Assembly (NCBI GenBank): GCA_902510415.1 | Contig: CABXBH010000010.1 | Coordinates: 1-36,857 of the forward strand | Length of the DNA: 36,857 nt | Direction of reading: 5' to 3' | From: an uncultured Bacteroidota bacterium | Lineage (GTDB): Bacteria > Bacteroidota > Bacteroidia > Flavobacteriales > Flavobacteriaceae | Shown: in pieces, positions 18,665-26,589 of the stretch | Numbering within the stretch: position 1 is the stretch's first letter | Layout of the letters: each line of letters opens with the position of its first letter | The notes under the pieces: generated by a model | What the model was told of the DNA's origin: nothing | The model's input: only the letters and a program-made list of their open reading frames with translations | Database searches by the model: none | Program-made: the position numbers and the translations under genes

Positions 18665-19804
18665 TTATAAAAAAGCATTTTTTAAATCATCGATTAAATC
18701 GTCGACGTCTTCAATTCCAACGCTCAATCTTATCAAAGAGTCAGTAACACCGGATTTTTCTCTTTCTTCTTTCGGAATACTAGCGTGAGTCATGGTTGCA
18801 GGGTGTCCACATAATGACTCAACTCCACCAAGAGATTCAGCTAAAGTAAATAAGTGAAGTTTTTCTAGAAATTTTATAGTTTGCTCTTTGCTGTAATCTT
18901 TAATTCTAAAAGAAAGCATTCCTCCAAAATCAGACATTTGTTTTTTTGCAACTTGATGATTTTTATGAGATTCTAAACCTGGCCAATATACTTTCTCAAC
19001 CATCTTGTGATCATTTAAAAAATGTGCAACTTTATGTGCATTTTCACAATGTCTCTGAATCCTTACATGCAATGTTTTAATTCCTCTCAAGGTCAAAAAA
19101 CAATCTTGAGGTCCAGGAACTGCACCACTTGAATTTTGAATAAAATATAATTTTTCAGCAATTTCATCATCGTTTAACATTAGAGCACCCAACACAACAT
19201 CACTATGACCAGCTAAATATTTAGTAGCTGAATGCATTACTATGTCAGCACCTAAATTTAAAGGGTTTTGTAAATATGGTGAAGCAAATGTGTTGTCAAC
19301 AACTAAGAGTAAATTGTTAGACTTACTAATATTTGAAAGTGCTGCAATATCAAAAACATTTATCATCGGATTTGTCGGCGTTTCAGCCCAAATTACTTTT
19401 GTATTTTCATTTATTAATGATTCTACATCAGCTATATTGTGTAGTGAGGTGAAATGAAATTTCACTCCATATTTTTCAAAAATCTTGGTAAATAAACGGA
19501 ATGTACCCCCATATAAATCGTTAGTACTTATTACTTCATCACCGGGGCTCAGTAATTTTATAATTGCATCAATCGCTGCCAAACCAGAAGAAAATGCAAC
19601 TCCATATTTAGCATTTTCAAGACTTGCAAATGAATTTTGTAAGGCAGTTCTTGTAGGGTTATGAGTTCTTGAATATTCAAAACCTTTATTAACCCCAGGG
19701 CTTTTTTGAGCATAGGTTGATGTCTGATATATTGGCTGCATAACAGAGTTAAATGCAGGGTCAATTTTTTGTCCTCCGTGAATTGTTTTAGTGTTAAACT
19801 TCAT
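18665..19804 (-). CDS. Cystathionine gamma-synthase/lyase family PLP enzyme
   Basis: A 379-residue PLP enzyme of the Cys/Met metabolism family, acting in transsulfuration (cystathionine formation or cleavage). It begins FNTKTIHGGQKIDPAF. It has YQTSTYAQKSP, the phosphate/substrate segment EYSRTHNPTR, FSSGLAAIDAI, the NDLYGGTFRLF loop, the cofactor Asp in VVDNTFASPYLQNP, and the PLP lysine Lys195 in HSATKYLAGHSD. The C-terminal domain has AESLGGVESLCGHPATMTH. Synthase (MetB) and lyase (CGL) forms are hard to separate by eye, so no symbol is given. A consensus promoter lies just upstream, divergent from the EamA gene. Only 75 bp separate the two starts, with no room for a standard SAM-I riboswitch. 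Confidence 0.94.
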   Translation of the reverse strand: MKFNTKTIHGGQKIDPAFNSVMQPIYQTSTYAQKSPGVNKGFEYSRTHNPTRTALQNSFASLENAKYGVAFSSGLAAIDAIIKLLSPGDEVISTNDLYGGTFRLFTKIFEKYGVKFHFTSLHNIADVESLINENTKVIWAETPTNPMINVFDIAALSNISKSNNLLLVVDNTFASPYLQNPLNLGADIVMHSATKYLAGHSDVVLGALMLNDDEIAEKLYFIQNSSGAVPGPQDCFLTLRGIKTLHVRIQRHCENAHKVAHFLNDHKMVEKVYWPGLESHKNHQVAKKQMSDFGGMLSFRIKDYSKEQTIKFLEKLHLFTLAESLGGVESLCGHPATMTHASIPKEEREKSGVTDSLIRLSVGIEDVDDLIDDLKNAFL

Positions 19805-19841
19805 GATGCTTTAAATTAAATGAGAGCATATTAGCTGCAAA

Positions 19842-19870
19842 CAAATGTATGGATTATCTTTAGAATTCAA
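19842..19870 (-). promoter_or_regulatory. Putative promoter for the transsulfuration gene
   Basis: On the minus strand, TACATTTG (19849 to 19842) is a perfect TAnnTTTG box. TTG at 19870 to 19868 lies 18 nt upstream. It is 38 nt before the start codon at 19804. A small inverted repeat ATGCT/AGCAT (19806-19810 and 19825-19829) lies in the leader; its role is unknown. Confidence 0.5.
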
Positions 19871-19879
19871 TTCAATATA

Positions 19880-20773
19880 ATGAACAAAAGAATCCTCGCT
19901 CTGCTTGCTGCATTATTAGCAACTTCAATTTTTGGATTTAATCATACAATTGCTAAAGAACTCATGCCAGATGTGTTGTCCCCTAATGCATTATTGTATT
20001 GCAGAGTATTGGGTGCAGCAATATGTTTTTGGCTTATTTCATTATTTGTAGAAAGAGAAAAGGTAGAACTTAAAGATTTTAAATTAATTTTTATTTGCGC
20101 AATTTTTGGTATGGGTTTGAATATGATTACTGCACTAAATGGCCTGTACAATTCAACTCCAATCAATAGCGCAATTATTACTACTCTCGCACCAATATTT
20201 ATTTTTCTGATTTCAGTAATTATTCTGAAAGAAAAAATTACTAAGAGAAAATATGTTGGTGTATTTATTGGATTTTGTGGAACATTGACGTTAATTCTTT
20301 TAAATGAAAAATCAGTCTCTACTGCTCCAAATATTAACTTGGGGAACTTTTATCTTTTTATAAATAGTATTGCATATGCACTATATTTTGTTTTAGTAAA
20401 ACCTCTTACCAAAAAATATAATATGATTACTATTATGAAATGGCTATTCTTCTTTTCAATATTTATAAATATGCCATTTGGATTGGTTGAGTTTTTCAAG
20501 ATTAATTGGGTTGAAATTCCTGGAAATTCTCTGCTTAAAATTTCATACGTTGTTATATGTACAACATTTCTTGTTTATCTATTAAACTTATATGCACTGA
20601 AAAACTTAAAGGCTACAACTGTTGGAATGTTTATTTATCTGCAGCCGGTTATTGGAATTCTATTTGCAATTTACAGAGGAGCTGATAAGCTAACACTCGC
20701 CGATACAACATCGGTAATTCTTGTTTTTACAGGTGTGTATTTAGTTTCTAAAAAAACTAGCAAAGCAACTTAA
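19880..20773 (+). CDS. EamA/DMT family inner-membrane transporter
   Basis: A 297-residue integral membrane protein with about ten hydrophobic helices in two five-helix EamA repeats. The first starts LALLAALLATSIFGFNHTIAK; the segment SPNALLYCRVLGAA and NGLYNSTPINSAIITTLAPI closes it. The second contains GNFYLFINSIAYALYFVLVKPL and ATTVGMFIYLQPVIGILFA. The drug/metabolite transporter superfamily exports amino acids, nucleotides or other small metabolites. The substrate cannot be read from sequence and the neighbours do not decide it. It diverges from the transsulfuration gene and precedes yicC by 37 nt. The ATG start is followed by a lysine/arginine pair, as usual for an inner-membrane protein. 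Confidence 0.92.
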   Translation: MNKRILALLAALLATSIFGFNHTIAKELMPDVLSPNALLYCRVLGAAICFWLISLFVEREKVELKDFKLIFICAIFGMGLNMITALNGLYNSTPINSAIITTLAPIFIFLISVIILKEKITKRKYVGVFIGFCGTLTLILLNEKSVSTAPNINLGNFYLFINSIAYALYFVLVKPLTKKYNMITIMKWLFFFSIFINMPFGLVEFFKINWVEIPGNSLLKISYVVICTTFLVYLLNLYALKNLKATTVGMFIYLQPVIGILFAIYRGADKLTLADTTSVILVFTGVYLVSKKTSKAT

Positions 20774-20784
20774 AAATCAATTCA

Positions 20785-20792
20785 TATATTTG
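20785..20792 (+). promoter_or_regulatory. Possible -7 element before yicC
   Basis: TATATTTG at 20785-20792 is a perfect TAnnTTTG, 18 nt before the yicC ATG at 20811. No TTG is seen at the -33 position, so this is weak. It overlaps the TTG at 20790 that could otherwise be read as a longer yicC start, which argues for the ATG. Confidence 0.3.
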
Positions 20793-20810
20793 CTACATAT
20801 ATCATTAAAA

Positions 20811-21686
20811 ATGATTAAGTCAATGACTGGCTATGCCAGTGAATCTTTCATAATTAATTCAACAAAATTTATTGTTGAAATAAAGTCTGTTAACAGTAAA
20901 ATATTAGACTTGAGCATAAGATTCCCACATTTTCTAAAATCCTATGAAAATGATTTAAGACAGGAAATTTCAAGTAAACTTTTCAGGGGTAAGATTGAGC
21001 TTAATGTTATTTCAGAAATAGGAAAAAACTCTGATGAAATAAGTGTAAATAAGGCAATCGTAAATAATTATATACAACAACTTAAGAAAATCAATAATCT
21101 TGATACTAGTGATTTTTCGAGTGAAAAAGAATATTTGAAGATTGCAATGAGACTGCCAAATGCATACTCATCAAAATCAATTGACTTGAATACTACTGAG
21201 GTTCAAATTATTATTGATAAAATTTCAATAGTTACAACAAATCTTAATGATTATAGGGCTAAAGAAGGTTCAGAAATGGAAAAAGATTTCAGAAATAAAA
21301 TTTCTCTAATTAAAAAGTTATTAGGCGATATTGAAAACATTGAAAAAGAAAGAATTTCAAAAAAAAGAGATAAACTGCTTGAAGAATTTAAAAAGATAAG
21401 TTTAGAAATTGATAACAAAAGGCTCGAGCAAGAAATGATATATTATTTAGAAAAATTTGATATAAATGAAGAAATAATCAGACTAAAAAGTAATATTTTA
21501 ATTTTTGAAGAGACGCTAGAGTCAAACGATCCAGTTGGTAAAAAACTTGGTTTTATTTGTCAAGAAATTGGACGTGAAATAAATACAATAGGTTCTAAAG
21601 CTAATGATGCAAACCTTCAAAAAAATGTTATTGAAATGAAAGACAACTTGGAAAAAATTAAAGAGAACATCTTAAATATACTTTGA
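20811..21686 (+). CDS. yicC: YicC-family endoribonuclease
   Basis: A 291-residue cytoplasmic protein. The start at ATG 20811 gives MIKSMTGYASESF, the conserved N-terminus of YicC (MI-SMTGYA). An in-frame TTG 21 nt upstream would add seven residues the family lacks. The C-terminal DUF1732 domain is visible: EEIIRLKSNILIFEETL, then DPVGKKLGFICQEIGREINTIGSKAND with the family's conserved CQE/GREINT residues. YicC proteins are endoribonucleases that cleave certain RNAs in E. coli and B. subtilis. The gene ends in TGATG overlapping gmk, the widespread yicC-gmk pairing, and heads a run with nadD and gpsA. Confidence 0.93.
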   Translation: MIKSMTGYASESFIINSTKFIVEIKSVNSKILDLSIRFPHFLKSYENDLRQEISSKLFRGKIELNVISEIGKNSDEISVNKAIVNNYIQQLKKINNLDTSDFSSEKEYLKIAMRLPNAYSSKSIDLNTTEVQIIIDKISIVTTNLNDYRAKEGSEMEKDFRNKISLIKKLLGDIENIEKERISKKRDKLLEEFKKISLEIDNKRLEQEMIYYLEKFDINEEIIRLKSNILIFEETLESNDPVGKKLGFICQEIGREINTIGSKANDANLQKNVIEMKDNLEKIKENILNIL

Positions 21687-22252
21687 TGATTGATTCAAAA
21701 TTCATAATTATTGCAGCCCCTTCAGGATCAGGAAAAACCACTATAGTTAATAAGCTTCTTAATGACAAGAGCTTAAATTTATCTTTTTCTATTTCAGCGA
21801 CGTCTAGAGCTCCAAGAAACAATGAAGTTGACGGAGTTAATTATTTCTTTTTAACGAATGAAGAATTTATTAAAAAGATTGAAAACAAAGAATTTGTTGA
21901 GTGGGAAGAAGTTTATAAGGATAATTTTTATGGAACTCTTACTTCTAAATTAGAAAACACCATTAATAAAAATTTAGTTTTTGATATTGATGTTATAGGA
22001 GGTTTAAATATTAAGAAAAAATTTCCGAAACAAACTATCACAATTTTTATTAAACCTCCAAGTATTGATGAGCTTGAAAATAGATTAAGAAATAGAAATT
22101 TAGATTCAAATGCTAGTATAAAAATCAGAATTGAGAAGGCTAAAGATGAGATTCTTTTAGCTGATCAATTTGATCATATTGTTGAAAATAATGTCCTTGA
22201 AAATAGTTTTAATGAAGTTTTAGAATTAGTTCAAAATTTTATAAATGAATAA
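21686..22252 (+). CDS. gmk: Guanylate kinase
   Basis: Phosphorylates GMP to GDP with ATP; essential for GTP supply. It has 188 residues from ATG 21686, which overlaps the yicC stop by one base (TGATG); a TTG codon just before is a poorer start. Visible features are the P-loop APSGSGKTTIV, the GMP-binding SATSRAPRNNEVDGVNYFF, the segment FVEWEEVYKDNFYGT, the lid-side RLRNRNLDSNASIKIRIEKA and ADQFDHIVENN near the end. These are full-length features of the family. It overlaps nadD by 8 nt. Confidence 0.97.
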   Translation: MIDSKFIIIAAPSGSGKTTIVNKLLNDKSLNLSFSISATSRAPRNNEVDGVNYFFLTNEEFIKKIENKEFVEWEEVYKDNFYGTLTSKLENTINKNLVFDIDVIGGLNIKKKFPKQTITIFIKPPSIDELENRLRNRNLDSNASIKIRIEKAKDEILLADQFDHIVENNVLENSFNEVLELVQNFINE

Positions 22253-22829
22253 AAAAAAGGTTGGTTTGTTTTTTGGAACTTTTGACCCCATTCACAATGG
22301 ACATATAAAAATTGCTGAATACATTACCGAGAAAAAATTAACAGACGAAGTTTGGTTAGTTGTTACGCCTGAAAATCCAATTAAGCTGATGAGTAAAATA
22401 TCCAATTTTAAGCATAGATTTAATATGGCTAGAATTGCGACTGAAAAACACGAAAATATAATGCCAAGTGATTTGGAGGTTAATTTAAAAAAACCAAATT
22501 ACACAATTGATACTTTAGAGTATATATCAAATAAATTAAAAGAAATTGAATTTAGTTTGATTATAGGAGAGGACAATTATAAGATTTTTGATACTTGGAA
22601 AGATTATGAAAAAATTCTCAGCAATTATAAAATTTTCATCTATCCACGAAAAGGAACACTTAAAGAGAGTCCTTATATAATTAACAAGAACGCAATGTAT
22701 ATCGGGGGGCCAAGAATTGATTTGAGTTCAACAAATATTCGTAATATATTATCTAAAAAAAGTGAACCAAAAGATTTAATCTCATTAGAAGTGATGCAAT
22801 ATATTCACGCTAATAAATTATACCAATGA
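22245..22829 (+). CDS. nadD: Nicotinate-nucleotide adenylyltransferase
   Basis: Makes deamido-NAD from nicotinate mononucleotide and ATP in NAD synthesis. It has 194 residues. The nucleotidyltransferase signature is GLFFGTFDPIHNGHIKIAEY with the (H/T)xGH motif HNGH. It is followed by VWLVVTPENPIK, the segment DTLEYISNKLKE, LIIGEDNYKIFDTWKDYE, and the C-terminal IDLSSTNIRNIL equivalent to ISST-x-IR. The ATG lies inside the last codons of gmk. The stop overlaps the gpsA start (ATGA), so translation of the cluster is coupled. Confidence 0.96.
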   Translation: MNKKKVGLFFGTFDPIHNGHIKIAEYITEKKLTDEVWLVVTPENPIKLMSKISNFKHRFNMARIATEKHENIMPSDLEVNLKKPNYTIDTLEYISNKLKEIEFSLIIGEDNYKIFDTWKDYEKILSNYKIFIYPRKGTLKESPYIINKNAMYIGGPRIDLSSTNIRNILSKKSEPKDLISLEVMQYIHANKLYQ

Positions 22830-23830
22830 ATAGAAAAAAACTTAAATACGGTGTTATAGGTAGCGGTAGTTGGGCAACTGCACTTATTAAAATACTTTCT
22901 GAAAATATTAACGAAATCAACTGGTATATTAGAAATACTAATAATATTGATTTTATAAAAAATAATTGCCATAACCCAAATTATTTAAGTGCTGTTGAAC
23001 TTAAGCTGAATAAGTTAAATATTTCAGCGAATATTTCTGAGGTTGCCAAAAAATCAGACGTAATAATAGTTGCTGTACCTTCAGAATATGTTAATGCTGA
23101 AATAAAAAAAATTGACATTGATATTTCAAATAAAATTATTGTTTGTGCTTTAAAAGGGATTGTACCTGAAACAAATCTTCTTTTTGGTGAACACATGTAT
23201 AAATTTTTTAATATTTCTCAGAATAATTTTCTTGTTATAGGTGGACCATGTCATGCAGAAGAAGTAGCCTTAGAAAAATTATCATATTTAACTATTGGCT
23301 CATCCAACATAAAACTATGTGAAAAAATATCAAATGACTTTATATGTAAATATATAAATGTAACTGCTTCAGATGATGTAATAGGAATTGAATATGCCAG
23401 TATGCTTAAAAACATCTATGCATTAGCTGTTGGAATATCAAACGGATTAGGTTATGGAGATAACTATCAAAGTGTTTTAATGAGTAATTCAATAAAAGAA
23501 ATGAATAGGTTTATTTCAAAAAGACATGAAATAAAGCGAGATATTAATAATTCTGCATACCTCGGAGATTTATTGGTTACTGGCTATTCAACATTTTCAA
23601 GGAATAGAATGTTTGGTAATATGATTGGTAAAGGATACACTGTTAGAGCAGCACAATCAGAAATGAAAATGGTTGCTGAAGGTTATATTGCAACTAAAAA
23701 AGCATTTTTATTGAATGAAGATTCTGCTAACAAAACAAAAACTCCAATTATTGATGCTGTATATAAAATATTATATGATAAGAGAAGCCCGCGAAAAATC
23801 TTTAAAGAATTAAGTAATATAATTAATTAA
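22826..23830 (+). CDS. gpsA: Glycerol-3-phosphate dehydrogenase [NAD(P)+]
   Basis: Reduces dihydroxyacetone phosphate to sn-glycerol 3-phosphate for phospholipid synthesis, in the cytoplasm. It has 334 residues. The N-terminal Rossmann site is KYGVIGSGSWATALIKIL. Others are IIVAVPSEYV, CALKGIVPETNLL, VIGGPCHAEEVALEKLS, the catalytic region EYASMLKNIYALAVGISNG with the conserved Lys, and LGDLLVTGYSTFSRNRMFG. It is the last gene of the yicC-gmk-nadD-gpsA run, overlapping nadD by 4 nt. Its 3' end overlaps the convergent DUF805 gene by 8 bp. Confidence 0.97.
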   Translation: MNRKKLKYGVIGSGSWATALIKILSENINEINWYIRNTNNIDFIKNNCHNPNYLSAVELKLNKLNISANISEVAKKSDVIIVAVPSEYVNAEIKKIDIDISNKIIVCALKGIVPETNLLFGEHMYKFFNISQNNFLVIGGPCHAEEVALEKLSYLTIGSSNIKLCEKISNDFICKYINVTASDDVIGIEYASMLKNIYALAVGISNGLGYGDNYQSVLMSNSIKEMNRFISKRHEIKRDINNSAYLGDLLVTGYSTFSRNRMFGNMIGKGYTVRAAQSEMKMVAEGYIATKKAFLLNEDSANKTKTPIIDAVYKILYDKRSPRKIFKELSNIIN

Positions 23831-24152
23831 TGCCCTTTGGATTTGCGCCGTATTCATTTTCTCCAGCAACTGAATCACCAAATAGTAGCCACAAGCCGTA
23901 AAAAGGAACTAGAATCCACCATCCGCTTGCACCCCTATCATGAGCTCTTTTAATAGCTTGAACTGTGGCCCAGTACATAACTGGAATAATAGAGAGATAT
24001 AAAACTCCAAGGCCGTAGGTAGCGCCATCTGTAATTCCTAAAAACCCTAGAATAAATCCAATTAGAAAAGTAGCCCCATAATAAATAATAATAGAAAGAG
24101 CATACTCAGTTCTTCTAATTCTTCCTTTGTATGAAAAAGTATTTTTAAACAT
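23823..24152 (-). CDS. DUF805 small membrane protein
   Basis: A 109-residue inner-membrane protein with about three hydrophobic helices: YALSIIIYYGATFLIGFIL, LGVLYLSIIPVMYWATV and WWILVPFYGLWLLFG. It carries the DUF805 pattern: FSYKGRIRRTEYAL at the N-terminus, IKRAHDRGASGWW in the middle and GENEYGANPKG at the end. The function of DUF805 is not established. It follows pheS by 26 nt on the same strand and may be read from the pheS transcript. Its stop overlaps gpsA on the other strand by 8 bp. Confidence 0.92.
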   Translation of the reverse strand: MFKNTFSYKGRIRRTEYALSIIIYYGATFLIGFILGFLGITDGATYGLGVLYLSIIPVMYWATVQAIKRAHDRGASGWWILVPFYGLWLLFGDSVAGENEYGANPKGIN

Positions 24153-24178
24153 TTGTTTTTTTTACAAGATAGGGAATA

Positions 24179-25195
24179 TTATAATGAGGATTTAAATTGG
24201 TCAAGAAATCTAACATCATTTTCACTTAATAGTCTTATATCATCAATTTGATGTAACAAAAGTGCAATTCTATCTATTCCCAAACCAAATGCAAATCCAG
24301 AATATTCATCGGAATCAATATTACAGTTTTCTAAAACATTTGGATCAACCATACCACACCCCATAATCTCTAACCACCCAGTTCCTTTAGTCATTTTATA
24401 GTCAGTTTCATTATTTAATCCCCAATACACATCAACTTCAGCACTAGGCTCAGTAAAAGGGAAATATGAGGGCCTTAATCTAATTTTTGACTTACCAAAT
24501 AATTGAGTCGTAAAATATTCTAAAGTTTGCTTTAAATCTGCAAAACTTATGTCTTTATCGATACAAAGACCTTCAATCTGATGGAAAAAACAATGTGAAC
24601 GAGCAGATATTGCTTCATTTCTATAAACCCTTCCAGGAGAAATTGTTCTTATTGGAGGTTTATTATTTTCCATGAATCTAACCTGAACAGAACTTGTGTG
24701 GGTTCTTAAAAGAAAATCAGGATTTTTTTCGATAAAAAATGTGTCTTGCATATCCCTTGCAGGATGATGTTCAGGCAAATTTAATGCACTAAAGTTATGC
24801 CAATCATCCTCTATTTCTGGGCCTTCACTAATTGTAAATCCAATATTTGAAAAAATGTCAACTATTCTATTTTTTACAATTGATATGGGATGGCGAGACC
24901 CTAATTCAATTGGTTCTCCCGTTCTAGAAATATCATTAATTGTTGTTTTGGTAGAACCAGGAGAAATTTGAGTTTTTAAAGCATCTAACTTAGATTGTGC
25001 TGTGTTTTTTAATTGATTTAAAAGTTGCCCAACATTTTTCTTTTTGTCATTATCTAATGACTTGAATTCAACAAAGTATGAATTAAGTAATCCTTTTTTA
25101 CCTAAATATTTAATTCTGAAGTCTTCAATTTCAACACTTGAAGTTGAATTAAAATCAATGATTTCTTTTATATCTTGTTTGATTCTATCTTCCAT
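24179..25195 (-). CDS. pheS: Phenylalanine-tRNA ligase alpha subunit
   Basis: Catalytic alpha subunit of the (alpha-beta)2 phenylalanyl-tRNA synthetase. It has 338 residues. An N-terminal coiled-coil arm (about 1-90, tRNA contact) precedes the class II catalytic core. Core features are [34 protein letters not shown], motif 2 with [36 protein letters not shown] and motif 3 [15 protein letters not shown]. pheT is not adjacent, a common situation in Flavobacteriia. A TAAATTTG box at 25218 to 25211 (minus) lies just before the ATG, but without a -33 partner. The upstream 116-residue gene is 29 nt away and may share its transcript. Confidence 0.97.
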   Translation of the reverse strand: MEDRIKQDIKEIIDFNSTSSVEIEDFRIKYLGKKGLLNSYFVEFKSLDNDKKKNVGQLLNQLKNTAQSKLDALKTQISPGSTKTTINDISRTGEPIELGSRHPISIVKNRIVDIFSNIGFTISEGPEIEDDWHNFSALNLPEHHPARDMQDTFFIEKNPDFLLRTHTSSVQVRFMENNKPPIRTISPGRVYRNEAISARSHCFFHQIEGLCIDKDISFADLKQTLEYFTTQLFGKSKIRLRPSYFPFTEPSAEVDVYWGLNNETDYKMTKGTGWLEIMGCGMVDPNVLENCNIDSDEYSGFAFGLGIDRIALLLHQIDDIRLLSENDVRFLDQFKSSL

Positions 25196-25224
25196 AATAA
25201 ACTAATACTCAAATTTATAAAAAC

Positions 25225-25575
25225 TTAATGAATATAATTTGATTTATCAAAATAGTTAATGATAGCCTTTTTTATAAGAATTGTTTGCTCTCCAGGTTTT
25301 AGATTTGGTAATTTTTTGATTAATTTATAATGGGGCCATCCTTCATCATCAACAAAATCTAATTTATAGTAACCATAAACGCTCAATAATTTGCAAATAG
25401 CTATATGTATAATCTCGAGTTTTTTTTGTTTGCTGAATTTTTTTTGAAATTGACCTAATTCTTGAAGGCCTATCAAAAATATAATTGCATCGAAATCAAC
25501 AATCTCATCATCTAATAAATCTTCAGATATTTTTTTTTTTAATTTTTCCCACTTTATTTTTAACTCAGTTTTCAA
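25225..25575 (-). CDS. Small conserved protein of unknown function upstream of pheS
   Basis: I do not recognise a named family. It has 116 residues and is mostly helical and charged, without a signal peptide or membrane segment, so it is probably cytoplasmic. The N-terminus is Lys/Glu-rich (KIKWEKLKKKISEDL). A central part reads DAIIFLIGLQELGQFQKKF and HIAICKLLSVYGYYKL, followed by DDEGWPHYKL and a C-terminal helix EQTILIKKAIINYF. From memory, similar short genes sit between cvpA and pheS in other Flavobacteriia, but I cannot search for this. The ATG is at 25575 and the gene diverges from cvpA across an 82-bp gap. Intact frame and family-like spacing argue that it is real. Confidence 0.75.
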   Translation of the reverse strand: MKTELKIKWEKLKKKISEDLLDDEIVDFDAIIFLIGLQELGQFQKKFSKQKKLEIIHIAICKLLSVYGYYKLDFVDDEGWPHYKLIKKLPNLKPGEQTILIKKAIINYFDKSNYIH

Positions 25576-25657
25576 TGATTAACTTTGTTTGGATTATTCA
25601 TTACTAATATAAAAAAGTTAATATTTATTAAATTAACATACGATATAAATAATTTAC

Positions 25658-26155
25658 ATGGGTTATCTTGATATTTTTCTTCTTTTATTTTTAGGATGGG
25701 GGGCTTATAGTGGGTTTTCAAAAGGTCTTGTAAAAGAACTTTCTTCAATTTTGGGAATATTATTCGGTATTTTTTTAGCCAAAAATTATTATTCATTTCT
25801 TGACAAAAAACTATATAAATTATTTGAAACAGAAGCAGATTTTATATCGTTAATTTCAGCCAGCATAATATTTTTATTAACGATAATGATATTTAAAATT
25901 GTTGCAAATTTTGTAACGAAATTTTTAAAATTAATAGCGCTTGGATTACTCAATAAAATTATAGGAGCTTTATTTGGAGTTCTTAAATCAACTCTAATAT
26001 TATCCTTAATAATTTTTATTTTTTCTAAAATAAATAATGTTACAAATATTATTGACCGTGCAAAACTTCAAGAATCGATAGTTTACACGGAAATCGAAAG
26101 AATTAATAAAATTATTATTGAGAATAACTACGATGCAAAAGGCAATGAAGAATGA
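25658..26155 (+). CDS. CvpA family inner-membrane protein
   Basis: A 165-residue membrane protein with four hydrophobic helices. It begins MGYLDIFLLLFLGWGAYSGF, then GLVKELSSILGILFGIFLAKN, ISLISASIIFLLTIMIFKIV and the segment GLLNKIIGALFGVLKSTLILSLIIF. The YDIFLL...G...GF-KGL-E--S--G pattern is that of CvpA, known from colicin V production in E. coli and linked to envelope stress in other bacteria. The molecular function is unclear. It diverges from the 116-residue gene and pheS. Its 3' end overlaps the convergent NTF2-like gene by 28 bp, the largest convergent overlap in the window. Confidence 0.9.
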   Translation: MGYLDIFLLLFLGWGAYSGFSKGLVKELSSILGILFGIFLAKNYYSFLDKKLYKLFETEADFISLISASIIFLLTIMIFKIVANFVTKFLKLIALGLLNKIIGALFGVLKSTLILSLIIFIFSKINNVTNIIDRAKLQESIVYTEIERINKIIIENNYDAKGNEE

Positions 26156-26589
26156 TGAAGATCTATAACTAGATTATTATTTGAAAATTTATATCCAAAA
26201 GTATATTCAACTTTAACAGTATTACCGTTAGAGTCAGTAAAGAAATAATTACCCATTGCAATAGCTCTTTTTTCCTCTATTATAAAACCAGAATTTGAAA
26301 ATTCAACTTTAATCCATGGTTTCATTGCGAAACCATCATCTTCCTTACAATAAGAATTTTCTCCTCCTATAAAATAGGAAAAAGCCATATCAAATTCAGT
26401 CCTAAATTGCTCTTTAGAAGCTTTTGTAGGTTTAAATAAAACTTTACCGTTTTTAAAGTCATACATAGTATTTAAAAAAGAGGTTGTGAAATCAATGCAG
26501 TCCGATTTATTGTCCATTAAAGACCCCATTTTGACTATTCCATCACCCCATTTTTTTTGAGCTTCAATGATTTTGTTTTTTGTTATCAT
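26128..26589 (-). CDS. NTF2/SnoaL-like domain protein coupled to batE
   Basis: A 153-residue protein without signal or membrane segment, probably cytoplasmic. Residues 1-35 are helical (KIIEAQKKWGDGIVKMGSL). Then come YDFKNGKVLFKPTKASKEQF, AFSYFIGGENSYCKEDDGFA, AMGNYFFTDSNGNTVKVEYTF and a final LVIDLHHSSLPF. Helices followed by a curved sheet ending in LHHSS is the pattern of NTF2-like domains related to SnoaL and the CaMKII association domain. Such domains bind small ligands or assemble oligomers; a few are enzymes. Relatives are sometimes labelled phosphoribosyl-AMP cyclohydrolase, which I do not support. The ATG overlaps the batE stop by 4 nt, so it is translationally coupled as the last gene of the bat operon. 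Confidence 0.7.
   Translation of the reverse strand: MITKNKIIEAQKKWGDGIVKMGSLMDNKSDCIDFTTSFLNTMYDFKNGKVLFKPTKASKEQFRTEFDMAFSYFIGGENSYCKEDDGFAMKPWIKVEFSNSGFIIEEKRAIAMGNYFFTDSNGNTVKVEYTFGYKFSNNNLVIDLHHSSLPFAS

Noticed and set aside
19805-19879. SAM riboswitch upstream of the transsulfuration gene
   Set aside because: The whole divergent gap is 75 bp and holds promoter elements; no multi-stem structure or pseudoknot could be fitted.
25211-25218. TAAATTTG (minus strand) as a pheS promoter
   Set aside because: Matches the -7 consensus, but no TTG at the -33 position and only 15 nt before the ATG; such octamers are common by chance in this AT-rich DNA.
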